This document shows positions 13,061 through 26,245 of a stretch of DNA of 64,000 nt, in pieces (positions within the stretch are counted from its first letter, which is position 1; every line of letters starts with the position of its first letter). Source of the DNA: Synchiropus splendidus. Its lineage: Eukaryota; Chordata; Actinopteri; Syngnathiformes; Callionymidae. Both the position numbers and the translations under genes were made by a program. Under the pieces are notes generated by a model. The model did not search any database, was not told the origin of the DNA, and saw only the letters and a program-made list of their open reading frames with translations. Location: assembly GCF_027744825.2 (NCBI RefSeq), contig NC_071340.1, positions 8,137,501 to 8,201,500 on the forward strand. The letters run 5' to 3'.

Positions 13061-16000
13061 CCCTTTCTTGATAGCGTTTCTTCTGTAGGAATGCAATGCT
13101 GTATACGCTATATATATAAACCAAAAAGAGGGCAGGTCGTTTCAACTGCACTTTACACTCTGCTGTACCTCAACGGAAGAATGAGGCAGACAAGTGCACC
13201 ATTATCATCAAAAATGGACTTGTTTGCTTTCAAACCAAATATTTAAATGATCCACTAAGCCCTTGTTTGTCAGTGTTGCTACCCAGTCAGCTCTGAGATC
13301 CCAACCTGCAGCAAAACATGTGCCATATTCCCAGTAAGAGTGAATGTGTTCATATTTACATAACAGCTGCCGCTTGTTTGATGAGAGTAATGGTACCCTT
13401 TAAAACCAAGTTGGATAAATACAAGTCAACCCTGGATGTTTATTTAATATTCAAACATGGCTGTGTATTATCGAAACAAAGATGAAATAGTTGGGCAGGC
13501 ACTACTGAAGCAACAATTATCCAGAAGGGACTTGTCAGCAGCATTTAATACATTTCATTGAATGAATGTCGTAGAGTATGAAGGAGTAAAAAAAAGAAAC
13601 CGTTTCATGAGAAGCGCAACTGGCTCCAGTGAATCTCAATCCTTGAACAACACCGCTACATCCTTCACTCAGCACGGAGAGATTATGTCTTGGCAGTTGC
13701 AAATGCCAACTGACTTCATGATGGAACATACAACAAAAGGCAAAGACAACAGCGATATGTCACGTTCATGAACCCAGAAGGCAAATGTGATCAGGTGTTA
13801 TTTTTAAAGTGATGCAAATCAAGCTAAAGTGATACTTTAGAAAGAGCTGTCAGAAATGTTTCTTTGATAGAGAGAGCTGTTTTGACAAGCTGGGGCAGAC
13901 CAGAATGAAGAAATATTTTTTCCCTTGTCTTGAGCAGTTTCACGTGCACACATGTGCAGCCTTCCACCAGGCCTGACACCACTGCATCAAAACACAGAGG
14001 ACATCCCACAACTTGATCTTACAAGCATCATTTTCCCGTAAGATGTTATATTTTCTTTCATATACATCTCATATCTATTTAGCGTACAGTAGAGTAGAAG
14101 TACTTCCTAAAGCTACCCCAACATTGGTGTACTCACTTTTCTACCTTGATAAGACACAGGAGCAAGTTACAGCAGTTAGCAGTTAAGTGAACAATCATCT
14201 ATTTGTAAAGTTGCTCGTAACATTATTACTTATTATCTTATTTCAAAGGTGTTGCTTAATCTTCTTTAGTCTAGTTTTGTCCTGTTTTTCCAATCTGTTT
14301 CCGTCCATTTTAAAACAAAATTAATAATGTCAACAATATTTGTAACACACCATGGATGTATTATAATATAACAACAACAACAACAATAATAATAATAATA
14401 ATAATAATAATAGCTTTTATTTGGTGCTTACACTGACATAATCTTGGAATGAAATCTATAATTAATTTATATTTCACGATATGTTTAAATCCAACTGTGC
14501 ACCATATGAACATTAATGTTCATATGTTTTCATAACATTTCTAAATGCAAAACAAAAGATCATGGGTCACTTTAGATTAACATTTATTACACAAAATATA
14601 TATTTTTTTTATTATTTATTTATTTTCAGCATGTTAGCCATTAATGAATCATTCAAGTATGGATTAGTGAGCGAGAGTGATCAGATTTTACCCTGGAATA
14701 GTCACCGAAAGGTCACACTAAACACTAAATAACCAAATATTAATCATAAAAAATAATAAATAAATCAAAAGTTTATCAATAGGTGATATGTGTACCCCAA
14801 TCTTGATATTCCTATCAACACAGTTCAAAAAAATTCCCAGCACCGATCTAACGTAATGCCATAAATGTCGACCTCTAACACTGACAGTGCTTGAAACTGA
14901 CAGAAACAGCCACAAAGTCACTGTTTTGTTTTGAGAGGCCATTTTTGGACAGATGCAATGAGCTTGGTGCACAGAGGCAGATCCTGCCAAGGATCTTTGA
15001 TCGCAGCAGAGATACCAGTGCTGCTTTGACAAGTCTGTCAGTTGAGCAGTACTTCTCACCACTGACCGGTGGCACATGGCTCGGGGTTCCCCTCAAGTTG
15101 GCGCCAAGCCGTCATGTGTAATGTCGACGGCAGATCTGCTCAGAGGATCTGAGCCGGACGTTTGTCGTGTATCCCGGATTATCCCCCTGATTCAATCATC
15201 AGCTCCCTCCACTCAAGAACACTTAAGTGTCTGCAGGGCTGTTCGGAGTCACTGGATCCCCCTTTATTGGAATCGTTGAGTACTAATATGAAGTCCGGAG
15301 CTGGGTAATGACCCCCGAGGGACGGGAGCACTGTTGTGGACAAAGGAGCTCATAAAAGCTCGAGTATTAAAAGTGTTCCAGCAGCTGTTGCTCTCTTTGA
15401 AAAATGCTCCTATGATGTCATCTTGGAAGAGCATGTCATTCTTATTGAGATTTAACCATGCATCAAAAGAAATAATTCAGTAGATCCGCAAAAAGGCCAC
15501 ATGACTAGAAAGACTGTTCATCTCCTAATATGAAGGTGTCCCAACTGAAGTAGAGAAAACTGTCATGCACAGGATTCATAAAACGAGTCAGGCTAATAAA
15601 TGACCTGGATTGAACCCTCGCGGTACCGTTGCCGGTCCAGCTCCTAACACTCATCCAGTCGGGTCAGTATTTATCATTATCGTCTCCCTTGAAAACTCTG
15701 GCTTTCAATCTTGTTCAGATAAGATCAATTCACTACTATACTATTGCACTAATTCACATAGGAATTTGGTATTTGTCTCACCTGTCAATGTGTGTCATGG
15801 CAAGTATTTTCAACAGCCTGTGAATACGTGCCCAAAGAGAGAGATCTGGCAACCAAGCAAGACTCAGGTTCTTCACTCCCAACACTGCCAAGCGTGGCGT
15901 CACAGTGTGTTAAGTCACAGCATTTAGCTCTTCTTTTCAAGATTATGCTTGTCAATTCAGCGAGGTGAAGGTTTTTCGGCAAATGTTCAGGCAACATAAT

Positions 16001-17929
16001 TCTGAAGATGGTTCCAAAATGAAGTGCATTACTTTTATATTACTAAGTACAGGCGATAAGACTGATGAAAAGGCAGTGTATTGCAGGTCATGCCATGCAT
16101 GGGTTGATACCGTAAAACTAACCGTAAAAACACAGTGTAGTATTTCAGTGTTGGTAATAATCTCAACTCAATCTAGTGTAGAGCTGCAGTGTGCTTCAGA
16201 TAAGAATAATAAAGTGTTTCATTTGCACCTTTTTGTGTTCATTTATCAGCTCATCTTATTTACATTTCCCACTGGTCTCGGCTACAGCTGAATTGTTCAA
16301 CTCTCCTGGGAGTTTCTTGCCACCGGTGGGTCGGTCTCGTGTTTGGTAGGCAGACCGGGCGGTCTATCAGCGCTTGCACGGATTGACCGCCAATGGAGCA
16401 GAGCTAAACAACACTTATGCAGGTGTTGGTACTGTACCACCGAGATCAGAGGAGAGATTTTTCTGGTCATCATCAAAGCAAAGATCTCAAACCCGTGAGG
16501 GAATTTTTCAAACTCAGTGAGTCAGAGTTCATCACGAACCCAGGATGGCGATCGCAGCCGTCCATCATACTATAGCGGTCGATTTAGAATGACATCTCAG
16601 AAAATAATGCTGCTGTTTCTGTTCTTGCTCTCACCATATCAGGATTTATCACTGGTCGTAATCATATCAGTCTTCTTCGGTGGTTTGTGATGATAGTCCA
16701 TCATTAAATATCTAAATACCTGCATTCCCGCAGAGTAGGAACCAGGAATGAGACTCAGTTTTCAGTTGGTTCAGCAGGTTCAGGGAATGGTGTTTTCTAG
16801 CAACTTCATCGTCTATATTTATACTAAAACGTTTTTAGTAAAGATGAAAAAACATTTGGAAAACTACTGTAGAAAATTGGCTTTCATTATTTTATCATGA
16901 TTTTCAATGCAAAAACTATTATTTTAATTATTAGTGAAAACTCTTGTTACCACCTGTTTGACATAAAGAATTTTACACAGTGCTTGTGAAAATCAGCTAT
17001 ATTTCCAAGCACTTCAGATTCAAACATTTGGCTTCATTGCTTTTGTATGTCTCAGCCTTCAAAGCTCTCAATCACCTCCGCAGGTCTGAATCCATGTTTG
17101 AAGGATGGGACACAAAGGAGGAGGTTAAATATGATTTATAGTCTGTCTTTTTTTCAGTAGTGTGAAGGAGAGAAAAGGTGGCATGCATTCTGAACACACA
17201 TGGTCTGGAGAGGACGTGAGATCAAGTCCTGGGACTCGACCCTACCGCCTGCTGTTTGACTGATAGTTTGGTATTTTCTGCATGTGAAGCGCTTTATTGA
17301 TGTGTCAGGAATGCTTCGCTCCGCTCTGGTGGTGGGAGAAAGTACCATGTGAGTCATTTCAACATATGGCCACCCAAATGGAGCCACTGGTTGATGAGTT
17401 ACTGGAAGACAGAGACTAAGTCTGCTCACAAAAATGAAACTCACTTGTGTTTTAATGGGCAATTCTTCTCAACAACGGAGAGAGTGTGTGGCCACTGCTG
17501 CAGGTCAACCCAGATATCGCTGACAGTATTGAAGGTCATTTAAAAAAAGTTTTAAAAAGCCCACTAAAATCTCCCAGTGGGCTTTTCCTCGCTTTTACGG
17601 TCGCCCCAGGAGAAGATAGGCGCTGCTGATTTTCCTAACTCGACAGATTTGCATACCAGCGTCCATCACTTTCTTTCCTGTCACAGACGATGACAAACAT
17701 ACCTACATCTTTTACTGTCTGTAAAATTATCCCTCTCTAAAACGTTATTTTTGTAAGAACTAGCAGTAGCCTAATTTGTTTATTCACAAAGAAAATGATA
17801 ATAAGGCGGACTTTAACATCAATAAACAGTGTAACGGGAACGTGTTTTGCTCCCACCTTCTGCAGTTTCAACTCATCCTCACTCACATGGCGTAATATGT
17901 TCACGTTGAGTAGGTGCACTGTTGCATCC
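13061..17929. other. Gene desert segment, no gene seen
   Basis: No frame with coding character. Contains the AAC/AAT microsatellite at 14371-14412, an AT-rich block 14300-14640, a complex repeat-free stretch 14880-15280, and a CpG-richer patch at 16320-16575 (about 16 CpG in 250 bp) whose origin I cannot name. Confidence 0.45.
14371..14412. repeat. (AAC)n(AAT)n compound microsatellite
   Basis: Five AAC units run directly into nine or more AAT units. Confidence 0.95.
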
Positions 17930-18062
17930 TACTCTGAAGCCACCGTGACTGAAATGCACGAGCCAATTCACAGCCTCTAAATAATGTAGTAACTGACACA
18001 TTGCTTCATGTAGAATGAAAGGAGCGCCATACCATGCCTTATCTAACCCCAACCTCCGTCTT
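17930..18062 (+). repeat. Dispersed repeat family C, copy 1
   Basis: Aligns in order with 49545-49672: CGTGACTGAAATGCAC versus CGTGACTAAAATGCAC, a spaced middle part, then GAGCGCCATACCATGCCTTATCTAACCCCAACCTCCGTCT versus a near-identical run in copy 2. Noncoding; class unknown. Confidence 0.7.
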
Positions 18063-20872
18063 ACTTTTACGTGTCGTGCGCCCCACGGTGTCAGGACATG
18101 CTGCAGAGGCCAGAGCATGTGCTTCAGTTGAAAGCCTGATGTGTCACCATGCTTTAGGCTCCGCTTTAGACCACCTTCTGCGTCAATACATGGGGCAGAA
18201 GTCCACTTCTCCAATGTCAATATATTATGCAACTCGAGTGACAATGTCAAGATCAAGATATTATTTTGCCTTCAACAAATCTAAGAAAGAAAAAATCTAT
18301 ATGTAGTGATAAGCTGCTCATTTTGTACCTCACAGTGACAGTTGGAGAGCTCTTTAGTTTTGAGGTCAGTTCCGACCCCACGGCTGTGGACCGCCCCACT
18401 GAGTTCACAAATTCAACTCCAATGTCAGTGGCTTTGGTGAGTGATGGAAACCCAGAGGAGGGGTGTTTATTCTTCCCTGCTGCTTTTAAAACAACCCTGC
18501 TACAGTGCATAAGCCTTACACTAAACATATGGAATTCTGGCCTGGATTTAAACTGTCTTTATGGTGAGAATCCAAGTCCTTCCAAAACCGTAATCAAAGT
18601 GTAGAAATTCTTAAGGAAACCAGGCATTGTGTTTTGCAGTTGAAAGCTAAATCACTGGCTACCAATGTTTTTTTAACATACAACATAATAACTATTGAAA
18701 CAGCAGATGATGTGAAAAGTGCTGCTATTGTTGCGCGCAGTATACAAGAGGTGTCTCCTGCAAACTTCCAATAGTTAAGATGTGTGTGAAGGCCTTTTCA
18801 TTGGTGTGAGAGGTTAAACAGGAGCAGAGTGAAGGTTCCACTGGCCTGTTCATCGGTTGGCTTCATCAGGTTACACCGATTGGGGAATCAGGACTGAAGA
18901 AAAAACCTGTCTCCCCTCTTCCGACTGACAAAGAAGTTCCAATCTTCCAAAAAAATGATTTTAAATAAGGGCACAGATATGCACAACTTCATCGATCTGA
19001 TCCTGATGTGCCCCATGAATTGAATGCCAAATTCTTTTAGGCATAGCAGACCCACTTCCCCTGGCTGAGCTGAGCCCTGCTGGTCCCAGCTTGTCATTTT
19101 TATAGTCCAAGTTCACAGGACAGGTTTCTGGCATCACTCTTTGTACCCAGTGCATGTTTCTAGTGATGTGCAATGAACTGGACCAGGTGCCCATTTATGA
19201 CCATAACTCTTGCAGATTTTAGGTGACAAGATTCAGGGCTCTCCAGTTTGGACCAGCAGGCGTCTCTGTTGCTGGAAAAGTTGCAGATCTCCCCGGGGAG
19301 CGATTCGTCTTCCACTGAAGCTCTTGTGAAGTGCTTTTTAGTATCAGGTGCATCATCTTGAGAAAACATCTGACATTCCTTCCCGAATTAGTCTGAAATT
19401 CCCACATAAAAAAAAAAAAAAACTGCAGTGGAACCAGGTGTCTGACCAGCGAGTCTCCTGCTGTGTAGAACTAAAACATTCTGCATGTCTCACTGGGTGG
19501 AAAGTTTGGCCAATTGAGCAGCAGGGTCATTTTTTACTCTGCCACAGATACTTTTAACTGGCCCCGACATTAGAAACACGATTATTCACTCATCTGCTGG
19601 CCGTCACGCAGGAAGACGGTTCTTTATCTTAATAAGCAGAAGAGGGAAATGGTTCTTCTTCACATCTTGTAGCAGAAAAGCTGACGAATATAAACTCTGA
19701 ATTTAAAATGTTGTACTCACCTTACTGTTCATATTATGAATGGATAAATGTTTGTTTGTTTTTATCATTTAATTGAGTAATAATTACAATTCTTCACCAT
19801 CCTCCTCCTCCTTATAGCAGCCTGTAATGTCATAGACGTGCACTTATTTTCACAACTTTTCAGAAGCACTTTGCTGCAGAGCGTAGTAACTTTTCATCTG
19901 TTACCACACACTTCCCTCCACTTGGACCAATAAAGTTGAGCAGTCTTATCACTGTGTTAACTGACTGCTGGTTTTTGTTTTCCACCTCCCTGATGGCAAT
20001 TGTCCACACGTTGTATTCCTGCGAGGTATTTCATCATGACTTATGACTTGATCCTGAGAAGGGATTCCTCTGTTAGTCCACCCCCTTGCCCCCCAGTAGA
20101 CCCCACCTCTCCCTTAGGTCCATATGGTTTGACTTGGTTACAGCGTGAGTTTGGTGAGATACTTGTTAAAAACGTGGAATGTGACGGCCGCACTTGCTGA
20201 GACTCTTCTTGAGCCGTCTGATGTTTTGTGCTCCACTTCAAGGGGATTCGATACCCTCCTGCTCAAATGTTTCGCTACAACCGAGTCGTAACTTTTTGAA
20301 AAATGTGAGCCGGCACAGAAAATTATCATTTAATATGGACGCAAATGAAAAGCAAGAACAGAGGTTTTATCACCTGTTGCGCACATAAATAACTTACAAA
20401 AGTTCGGCAGACAAAGAGAAGATCTGGGTGGATTACTTGATGATCGACAGAGAAGAAATCTTCCTGACAGGTTTTTGGGATTTGACCCCGTACTGACAGC
20501 AGGAGGCGATCAACCTTTGAAATATCCAAGTCAAGTGTTAAACGCTTAGGAACGTGTTAGCCCAGAATGTGCAAAGTTGAAAAACACTTGAGAATGTCAC
20601 CCTTATAATATACCAACATACTGTAGATACACACAGAGAATGTTTTCTTAATTTGTTACAAAACATGGGCTCAGAACAAAAAGCTGCAGAGTTTGTCCAG
20701 TTTGGCTGACAACAGAATTATCAACTATCAAGCGCTATCAAGAATATTAGCCACACCTAGTAAATTTGGGATAGAAAATAGCTCTTGTTCATACATACGG
20801 CAAGCCACATATAAGCTGTGGGTGCAGCGGTGCTGTCGACACCGTAGTAAGGTCAGTGGTTCCTAAAAATGC
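18063..20872. other. Gene desert segment, no gene seen
   Basis: No supportable gene. A poly-A run of about 15 lies at 19408-19422. Otherwise unremarkable AT-rich sequence. Confidence 0.4.
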
Positions 20873-21170
20873 ATGAGGATCATTTCTGTTCTGAACTTGA
20901 ATCATGAACTCCTTACAAATTTTATTTACATTAAAGTACACAAATTGTGCTGCTTTCACCCACGTCAGACACCAGAGTCATGGTCAGCTGCTGCTTTTCA
21001 GGTCCTCCAGGAGATCGGCTCTGTTGGCAGGGCTGCAGACTCCGGGCGTAAGTAGCAAATTTTGTGCGCTTCAAGGTAAATAAAATGCCTGTGTGATGTG
21101 ACGAAGCTCAATATCTCGAGAAAAAAGTAGCGGCTTAAAGTCCAGTAATTACGGTACTCAAAAAAAGCTC
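20873..21170 (-). repeat. Dispersed hairpin repeat family A, copy 1 (inverted, internally deleted)
   Basis: Its reverse complement follows 51155-51520 in order: GACTTTAAGCCGCTACTTTTTT, ATATTGAGC-TC-TCAC, TTTACCTT, CCAACAGAG-CGATCTCCTGGAGGA, CTTTAATGTAAATAAAA and AGGAGTTCATGATTCAAG. It lacks about 70 bp present in the other copy (around 51185-51255) and retains a degenerate internal foldback. The CTATAAGCCG/GGCTTAAAGTCC terminus with TAATTACGGTA is a common motif of vertebrate interspersed DNA repeats. Confidence 0.8.
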
Positions 21171-24100
21171 CATGCCCAACGTTACTGAAAAGAAAAAAAA
21201 TGCATCAATAAAGCACGACACTCTCAGTCCCCTTTAACGGATTACATTTGACGACAATTTTTGTGTGCTGAAAAACAAAAGCGATGACGCTATACAACAG
21301 TGACGGAGTGACTGCAGCCGGAGTCGAAATCCAGGCCAAGATTAATCGTCCAAGAGAATGTTGGAAATGACCTTCAATTTCTGCATTGAAACAAAATCTA
21401 CAAACAGATCAACCAGCCCCGACTTTTCCGATCATCACATCTGAGATTCTCATTTCTCCTTGTTTTTGGCACCATAGCGTTCCATCAATCCATGGTGACC
21501 AATTGTTTGGGCCTCTCTTCTCAAATCCAGGGCCATCTGGAGCACAAACAGCCGGAGAAACCCCACCACGCTTCGATCTATTCGGCTGAGCTGACACCCG
21601 GATCAAATCACGGCATTCCGTAAAAGGCACAATTTATGATGCATTACAGCCCTTTTTCCTCCCATTCTCTTTTACTATCTCTCACTTTGGATCAGCTCAC
21701 AACGTCCTATCAAGTCATGCCTTGACGACGGCTTCTCTCAGGACTCCCGTAAAGTAGCTCAGCTGCAAATGAGCGTATCTTTGAAAGCCAAATGTGAGAT
21801 GGAAACTGAAGAAGTCATCAAGCTCATTCATCTTGTTGTATGTGAAGGCCTGAGACATCAAGTGGAGAAGGTGAGACAGCCAACTACCCTTCTCAAGGCA
21901 ACTCACTGAATCATCTCAGATAACAGGTTACATTTTAAATATTCTATCCCAACTTCTTACTATTTGTCTTTCTGAGACCCAATGCAGCTCCCAGCGGAGG
22001 CAAGGATGGGTGGATGTCTTTGGCCTGATATCAGACAGGTTGTTCAAGAGATTTATGACTCTTTGTCGCCTCTGCAGCAACATAGAGTGCAATGGGAAGT
22101 GAAGGATTGAAAGCAGACACCTCACTGAACACGATATCGAGGGGAAGACTTGCCAAAACATGCCAAGCCCCACGGATGCCCAGCAGAGTCAGCGAGTGGC
22201 CTTAACTGCCGCCGAACGCCACTGCAGGCCGCAGATGAAAGACGGGTGCGCAGCGATAGCACTTAACCACTGACACAAGATGAATGATGCTAAGGGCGGA
22301 ATGAAACTTGAAGTGTGTACTTTGCTCCAATCTGGACGACGGGATTTACGATGCAATGCAGCATTAAGGTTTCAAACTGATAATAACTTTTGAAAAATCA
22401 CATTTACTTCAGCTGTCTTTATGACACTTTTGTTTCATGTAGCTAATATACTGGGGATGCTGGATAAAAAAAATCTGGATTTGAGGAATGGAGTGAGTTG
22501 AGGTGCAAACAAGGCTTGTACTATTATGTGTGAAACAAATCATTGTGTTAAGAATTACAGGGTCTTAAAGTGTGTTTACAAGTGTAGCAAGACCCCTGTA
22601 GCATGTTGATGCAGCAAATCATATCCATCATTTATGTTCCTATTTTACTGCTGTTACACCTGTCACCCTCTGACTAATGGTATTGTTTTGTTTACAAGGA
22701 GCCCCTGAATGCACCATTAAACACACGCCCAGCGCTCAGCAGGACACTAACTGCAGCAAGTGGTTCAACTTCCACAACATTTGGACACAAGCAGGGGACA
22801 TTTGTCGTGTTTCCTGGTTAAGTGGAAGGTGAAGTCCAAATAATAGCTGGCTCTTGATTCTGGACTCCACTTTGCCAGCAATAAGAAGGCAGATCTGAGG
22901 AAAGCGCTCTAAATGCATCACAGGTGGTTGAGTCTTTCTCCATGGTGGTGATCAGTTATCTCCCGGGGCTCATAGTAGCGGCCCATCTCTTTCATGGAGG
23001 AGCAAATCAATCCAGCGCTGTCACTTTGACAACCGGGCAGCAGAAGGGATCGTCGGTGTGAAACGACACCTTGATCCGAGAGGAAAAGGAGAGAAAACAC
23101 GGTGCAGCTCTGCCTCTGATGTCTTCCACCTCCCTCACAGCAGTTGTTCCAAAGTTTCAACACACACATTTGTACACACACACACACACACACTCGGCCT
23201 GTCTATCCCCCCTCCACCCTCCCATGACCACATCATGACCTCATTCCAGTCACCTGCTGCTGGGACCGTGGCTAACCTGCCTTGCTAACCAGAAAATCGG
23301 CCGCCTTTTTAACAAACGTCGGCTAAAGCAGCGCAGGTCAGCGTGCTACTTTGATGGACACATCACTTATTGCCATGTTTGTAAACCAAATTGTTTTGTT
23401 TCAGCCGACCCCGCGAACCAAAACCTGCTCCAAGAAGGAAATAATAAATGGTCCGAGCTGGGATTAAAACCAGCTCACATCCTGTGCGCGGAACAAAGCG
23501 CAACAGTGAACGAGCCCCTCGGGATTCCCTGACCAAACTAAAACATTTGGAACATTTACACCGCTTTAAATTTTGCTTCTTCCTTCCCCGTAACGTTTTC
23601 CCTCGATATTTGGCTGTGGAATGAATTTAACTTGCTGGGACAATCTTGTTTCTTGATGCACACAAAGGAAACATGAAATTGGTCAGAAGACTTGGGGTCT
23701 CTATCATAACATCAAGAGAAATCTTACTCTTCGCAGTTTGAGCCATCTGTCTGTTCTTAGCTCTCAATGAAACAAGTCTTCATTGGAGTCATTTCAACGG
23801 CTTAGTGTTGACTTGCGTCGGACTATGTTACACCTGCTGTCACTTACAGCACTTCACTCAAGTGCGTTCAGTAGCACTACTGTCCAAAAATATATCAGGT
23901 CTCACTTATTGCATGTTGCTTTGTGAAACTGCAACATTAATGGCTTGGGCTTTTACTTTTTACCGTCATCTCCTGCTATATTTTTTAATAGTAATGTCAA
24001 TTTTCTGGGCACATGTTACTGTATATTTGTTAAGCAGCAATCTTGTGATAACTGCTGTGATGCAGAAAAAGGCTTGTGAGCTTTTGTGCTACAAATATAG

Positions 24101-25716
24101 CCTTATCTAATGAGTCAAGATTTTATCATGTAAAATGAAAAGAGTGTTCTTAATATAATAACACTTAACTCTGAGGCTTCCATGCAAAATGAAGTCTGAT
24201 TTTCTCGTGCAAATTTCCAATATTCAGGTGACTGTCAAAGGACTTTCACCAGTGAGGTCATTTGAAGTGATGAAGTCGAGAAACACTGATGTTTTTGTGT
24301 AAACAAACGAAGGATTTCAAGATTTTAGCAATAACAAGTGTTATAATCCCTGGGTCTCACTGGAATTGCTGCAATAGCACACAAGGAAACCAACTGCTAA
24401 CTATTTTAACTGCTAATAGCAGCGGCGGGCAGCTCAGGGCAGAGTGGCAATTCCCATGAAATCTGCCGATATTGCTTTCATTTGTTCTCCGGCGACAATT
24501 AGTCTTGGTCAGGCTGATCAAAGGCCACAGTTCGGGCGGTTGCATGTGAACGGGCGTCCACTTGCAATGACATCCACAAACCAGAATGAAATATGAAATA
24601 TCAAATTTCTGTGGAAGTATGGGCTTGTAAAAAAGAATCCGAGAAGAAGGAGGGTTTTCACACTGGGGTAATGTGAAACATTTGGTGCGGATTGTAGGAC
24701 TCGGCAGAGGGAAGACGAGAGCCAAAATCTGTCTGGCAGTAAAACCAGAAGCAGGCAAAAGTTAAAACAACTGCAGCTCGGTGAGCCCAGATGATTTAGA
24801 CGTCGCTACGCTTCTCTGTGAACTCTGCTGCTGTTGCGGAAACAGAACGCTCGTACCAGGCCAAAGAGAAGAGCTATCCTCAATCATGCAATTCGCTTTG
24901 AATTATTCTTTTTTTTATGGAACCATGTTGCTTGATATTTCAACAGCTTAGAAAATAAATTAATGTCTATAATGTGCAACATCTTGTAAGGTGTTAAATA
25001 CATTAAGCATGCTCTGTTACTGTTTTGTCAAAATTGTAACATAATTTTTTACATTTTAATGAATTCATTATTCAATTCAATTCAGTCATCAATTTTCCCA
25101 GAAAATATAAACATATACTAGGATTTAGCAAGATGGTCATTTGAAAACTGACTTTACATCTTTTTCTACTTTCATACACATACTTTTTAAATAGCATTTT
25201 AATTCCACATTTTTAACATTGACGTTTCATTTGTCTTTATTAATGTACTATATTCTTTTATTTACACTTGTTTTTATTCTTGAATAAACAATCTATCTAT
25301 AAATCAAACATTGAATACATGAATACATTCTAGTTCAATACATACATAAGTTTAATTATTCTTAGTTGTATCGCTAAATTATTATTATTTCTTTTTTGTT
25401 GTTTTTTGGTTAGAACATCTGACCGAGTACATCCTCAACTCATACAGTTTTTCTTCACCACAGGTACTCATTTGTCTAAATCCAAAATATAATCATTAGC
25501 CCCACCGTTCTACACACACACACGGACCTCCCGCTGACTGCCTGACATGATGGATCATCAGAGGTTCTGAACAAAGAGACCAACAATGAATCTGAACCGA
25601 ACGGGCCTCTTCATCATTCCACAGCAATCACCAGTAAATGTGGTGTCAGGTTCCACTGGTGTCCTCTCTTCTCACCATAAATACTCAACACAAGCAGACA
25701 GGTTTTCTTTCGCTGA
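21171..25716. other. Gene desert segment, no gene seen
   Basis: Contains a CA microsatellite at 23174-23193 and an AT-rich block 24900-25400. The longest open frame (133 codons, minus 24758-24357) has no recognisable domain and no coding signature. No RNA gene recognised. Confidence 0.45.
23174..23193. repeat. (CA)n microsatellite
   Basis: Ten uninterrupted AC units. Confidence 0.9.
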
Positions 25717-26245
25717 GTGTGTGTGTGTTCTTGTAGTTCTATCTTTGTGAGAATCTGTGTGAGTTTTTAGTCAACAGAGTGTGGACATTTTTGCAAAGTG
25801 AGGACATTTTGGCCAGGCCTTGCTTTGTCAAGCCTCATTTTGAGGGTTAAAACTCCAAAATATCTGGATAATAATAGGGATTTAGTTTGGTTAAGTGTAA
25901 AGGTTTTTTAATGTATGTCAGTGACAGTTCTCACTAAGATAGGAAGACAAACGTGTGTGTGTGTGTGTGTGTGTGCGGGCAGGTTTTATCATACTTGTGA
26001 GTGCCAAGTCTTGACAAGCCACCTTCTTGTGAGGACATTTTGCTTTGTGTGTGTGTGCGTCTGTCCTCGTGTAGCTATATTTGTGGGGACTTTTTGCCGG
26101 TCCTCACAAGTTTAAGCCCCCATTTTAGCAGTAAAATGTCTGTTTGAAATTGAATTTATGTTTGTTCAGAGTCCTGGTTGAGGTTAGCCAAACATAAAAA
26201 CATAACGTGTGTGTAGTAATGTGTGCGTGTCCTCATGAGTGTAAA
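25717..26245 (+). repeat. Dispersed repeat family E, copy 2, expanded as about three units separated by GT tracts
   Basis: The first unit (25717-25975) matches the inverted copy at 11542-11732 and ends in a GT tract at 25953-25975. A second unit follows with CTTGTGAGGACATTTTG (26026-26042), and a third with ATTTGTGGGGACTTTTTGCCGGTCCTCACAAG (about 26078-26110), each preceded by a GT-rich run. The third unit contains a foldback between GTGGGGAC and GTCCTCAC. The pattern suggests units amplified together with their adjoining microsatellite. Confidence 0.75.
25953..25975. repeat. (GT)n microsatellite
   Basis: About eleven GT units at the junction between two units of the family E array. Confidence 0.93.

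Noticed and set aside
24357..24758. 133-codon minus-strand frame in the desert
   Set aside because: No domain, no splice context, no coding composition; such lengths occur by chance.
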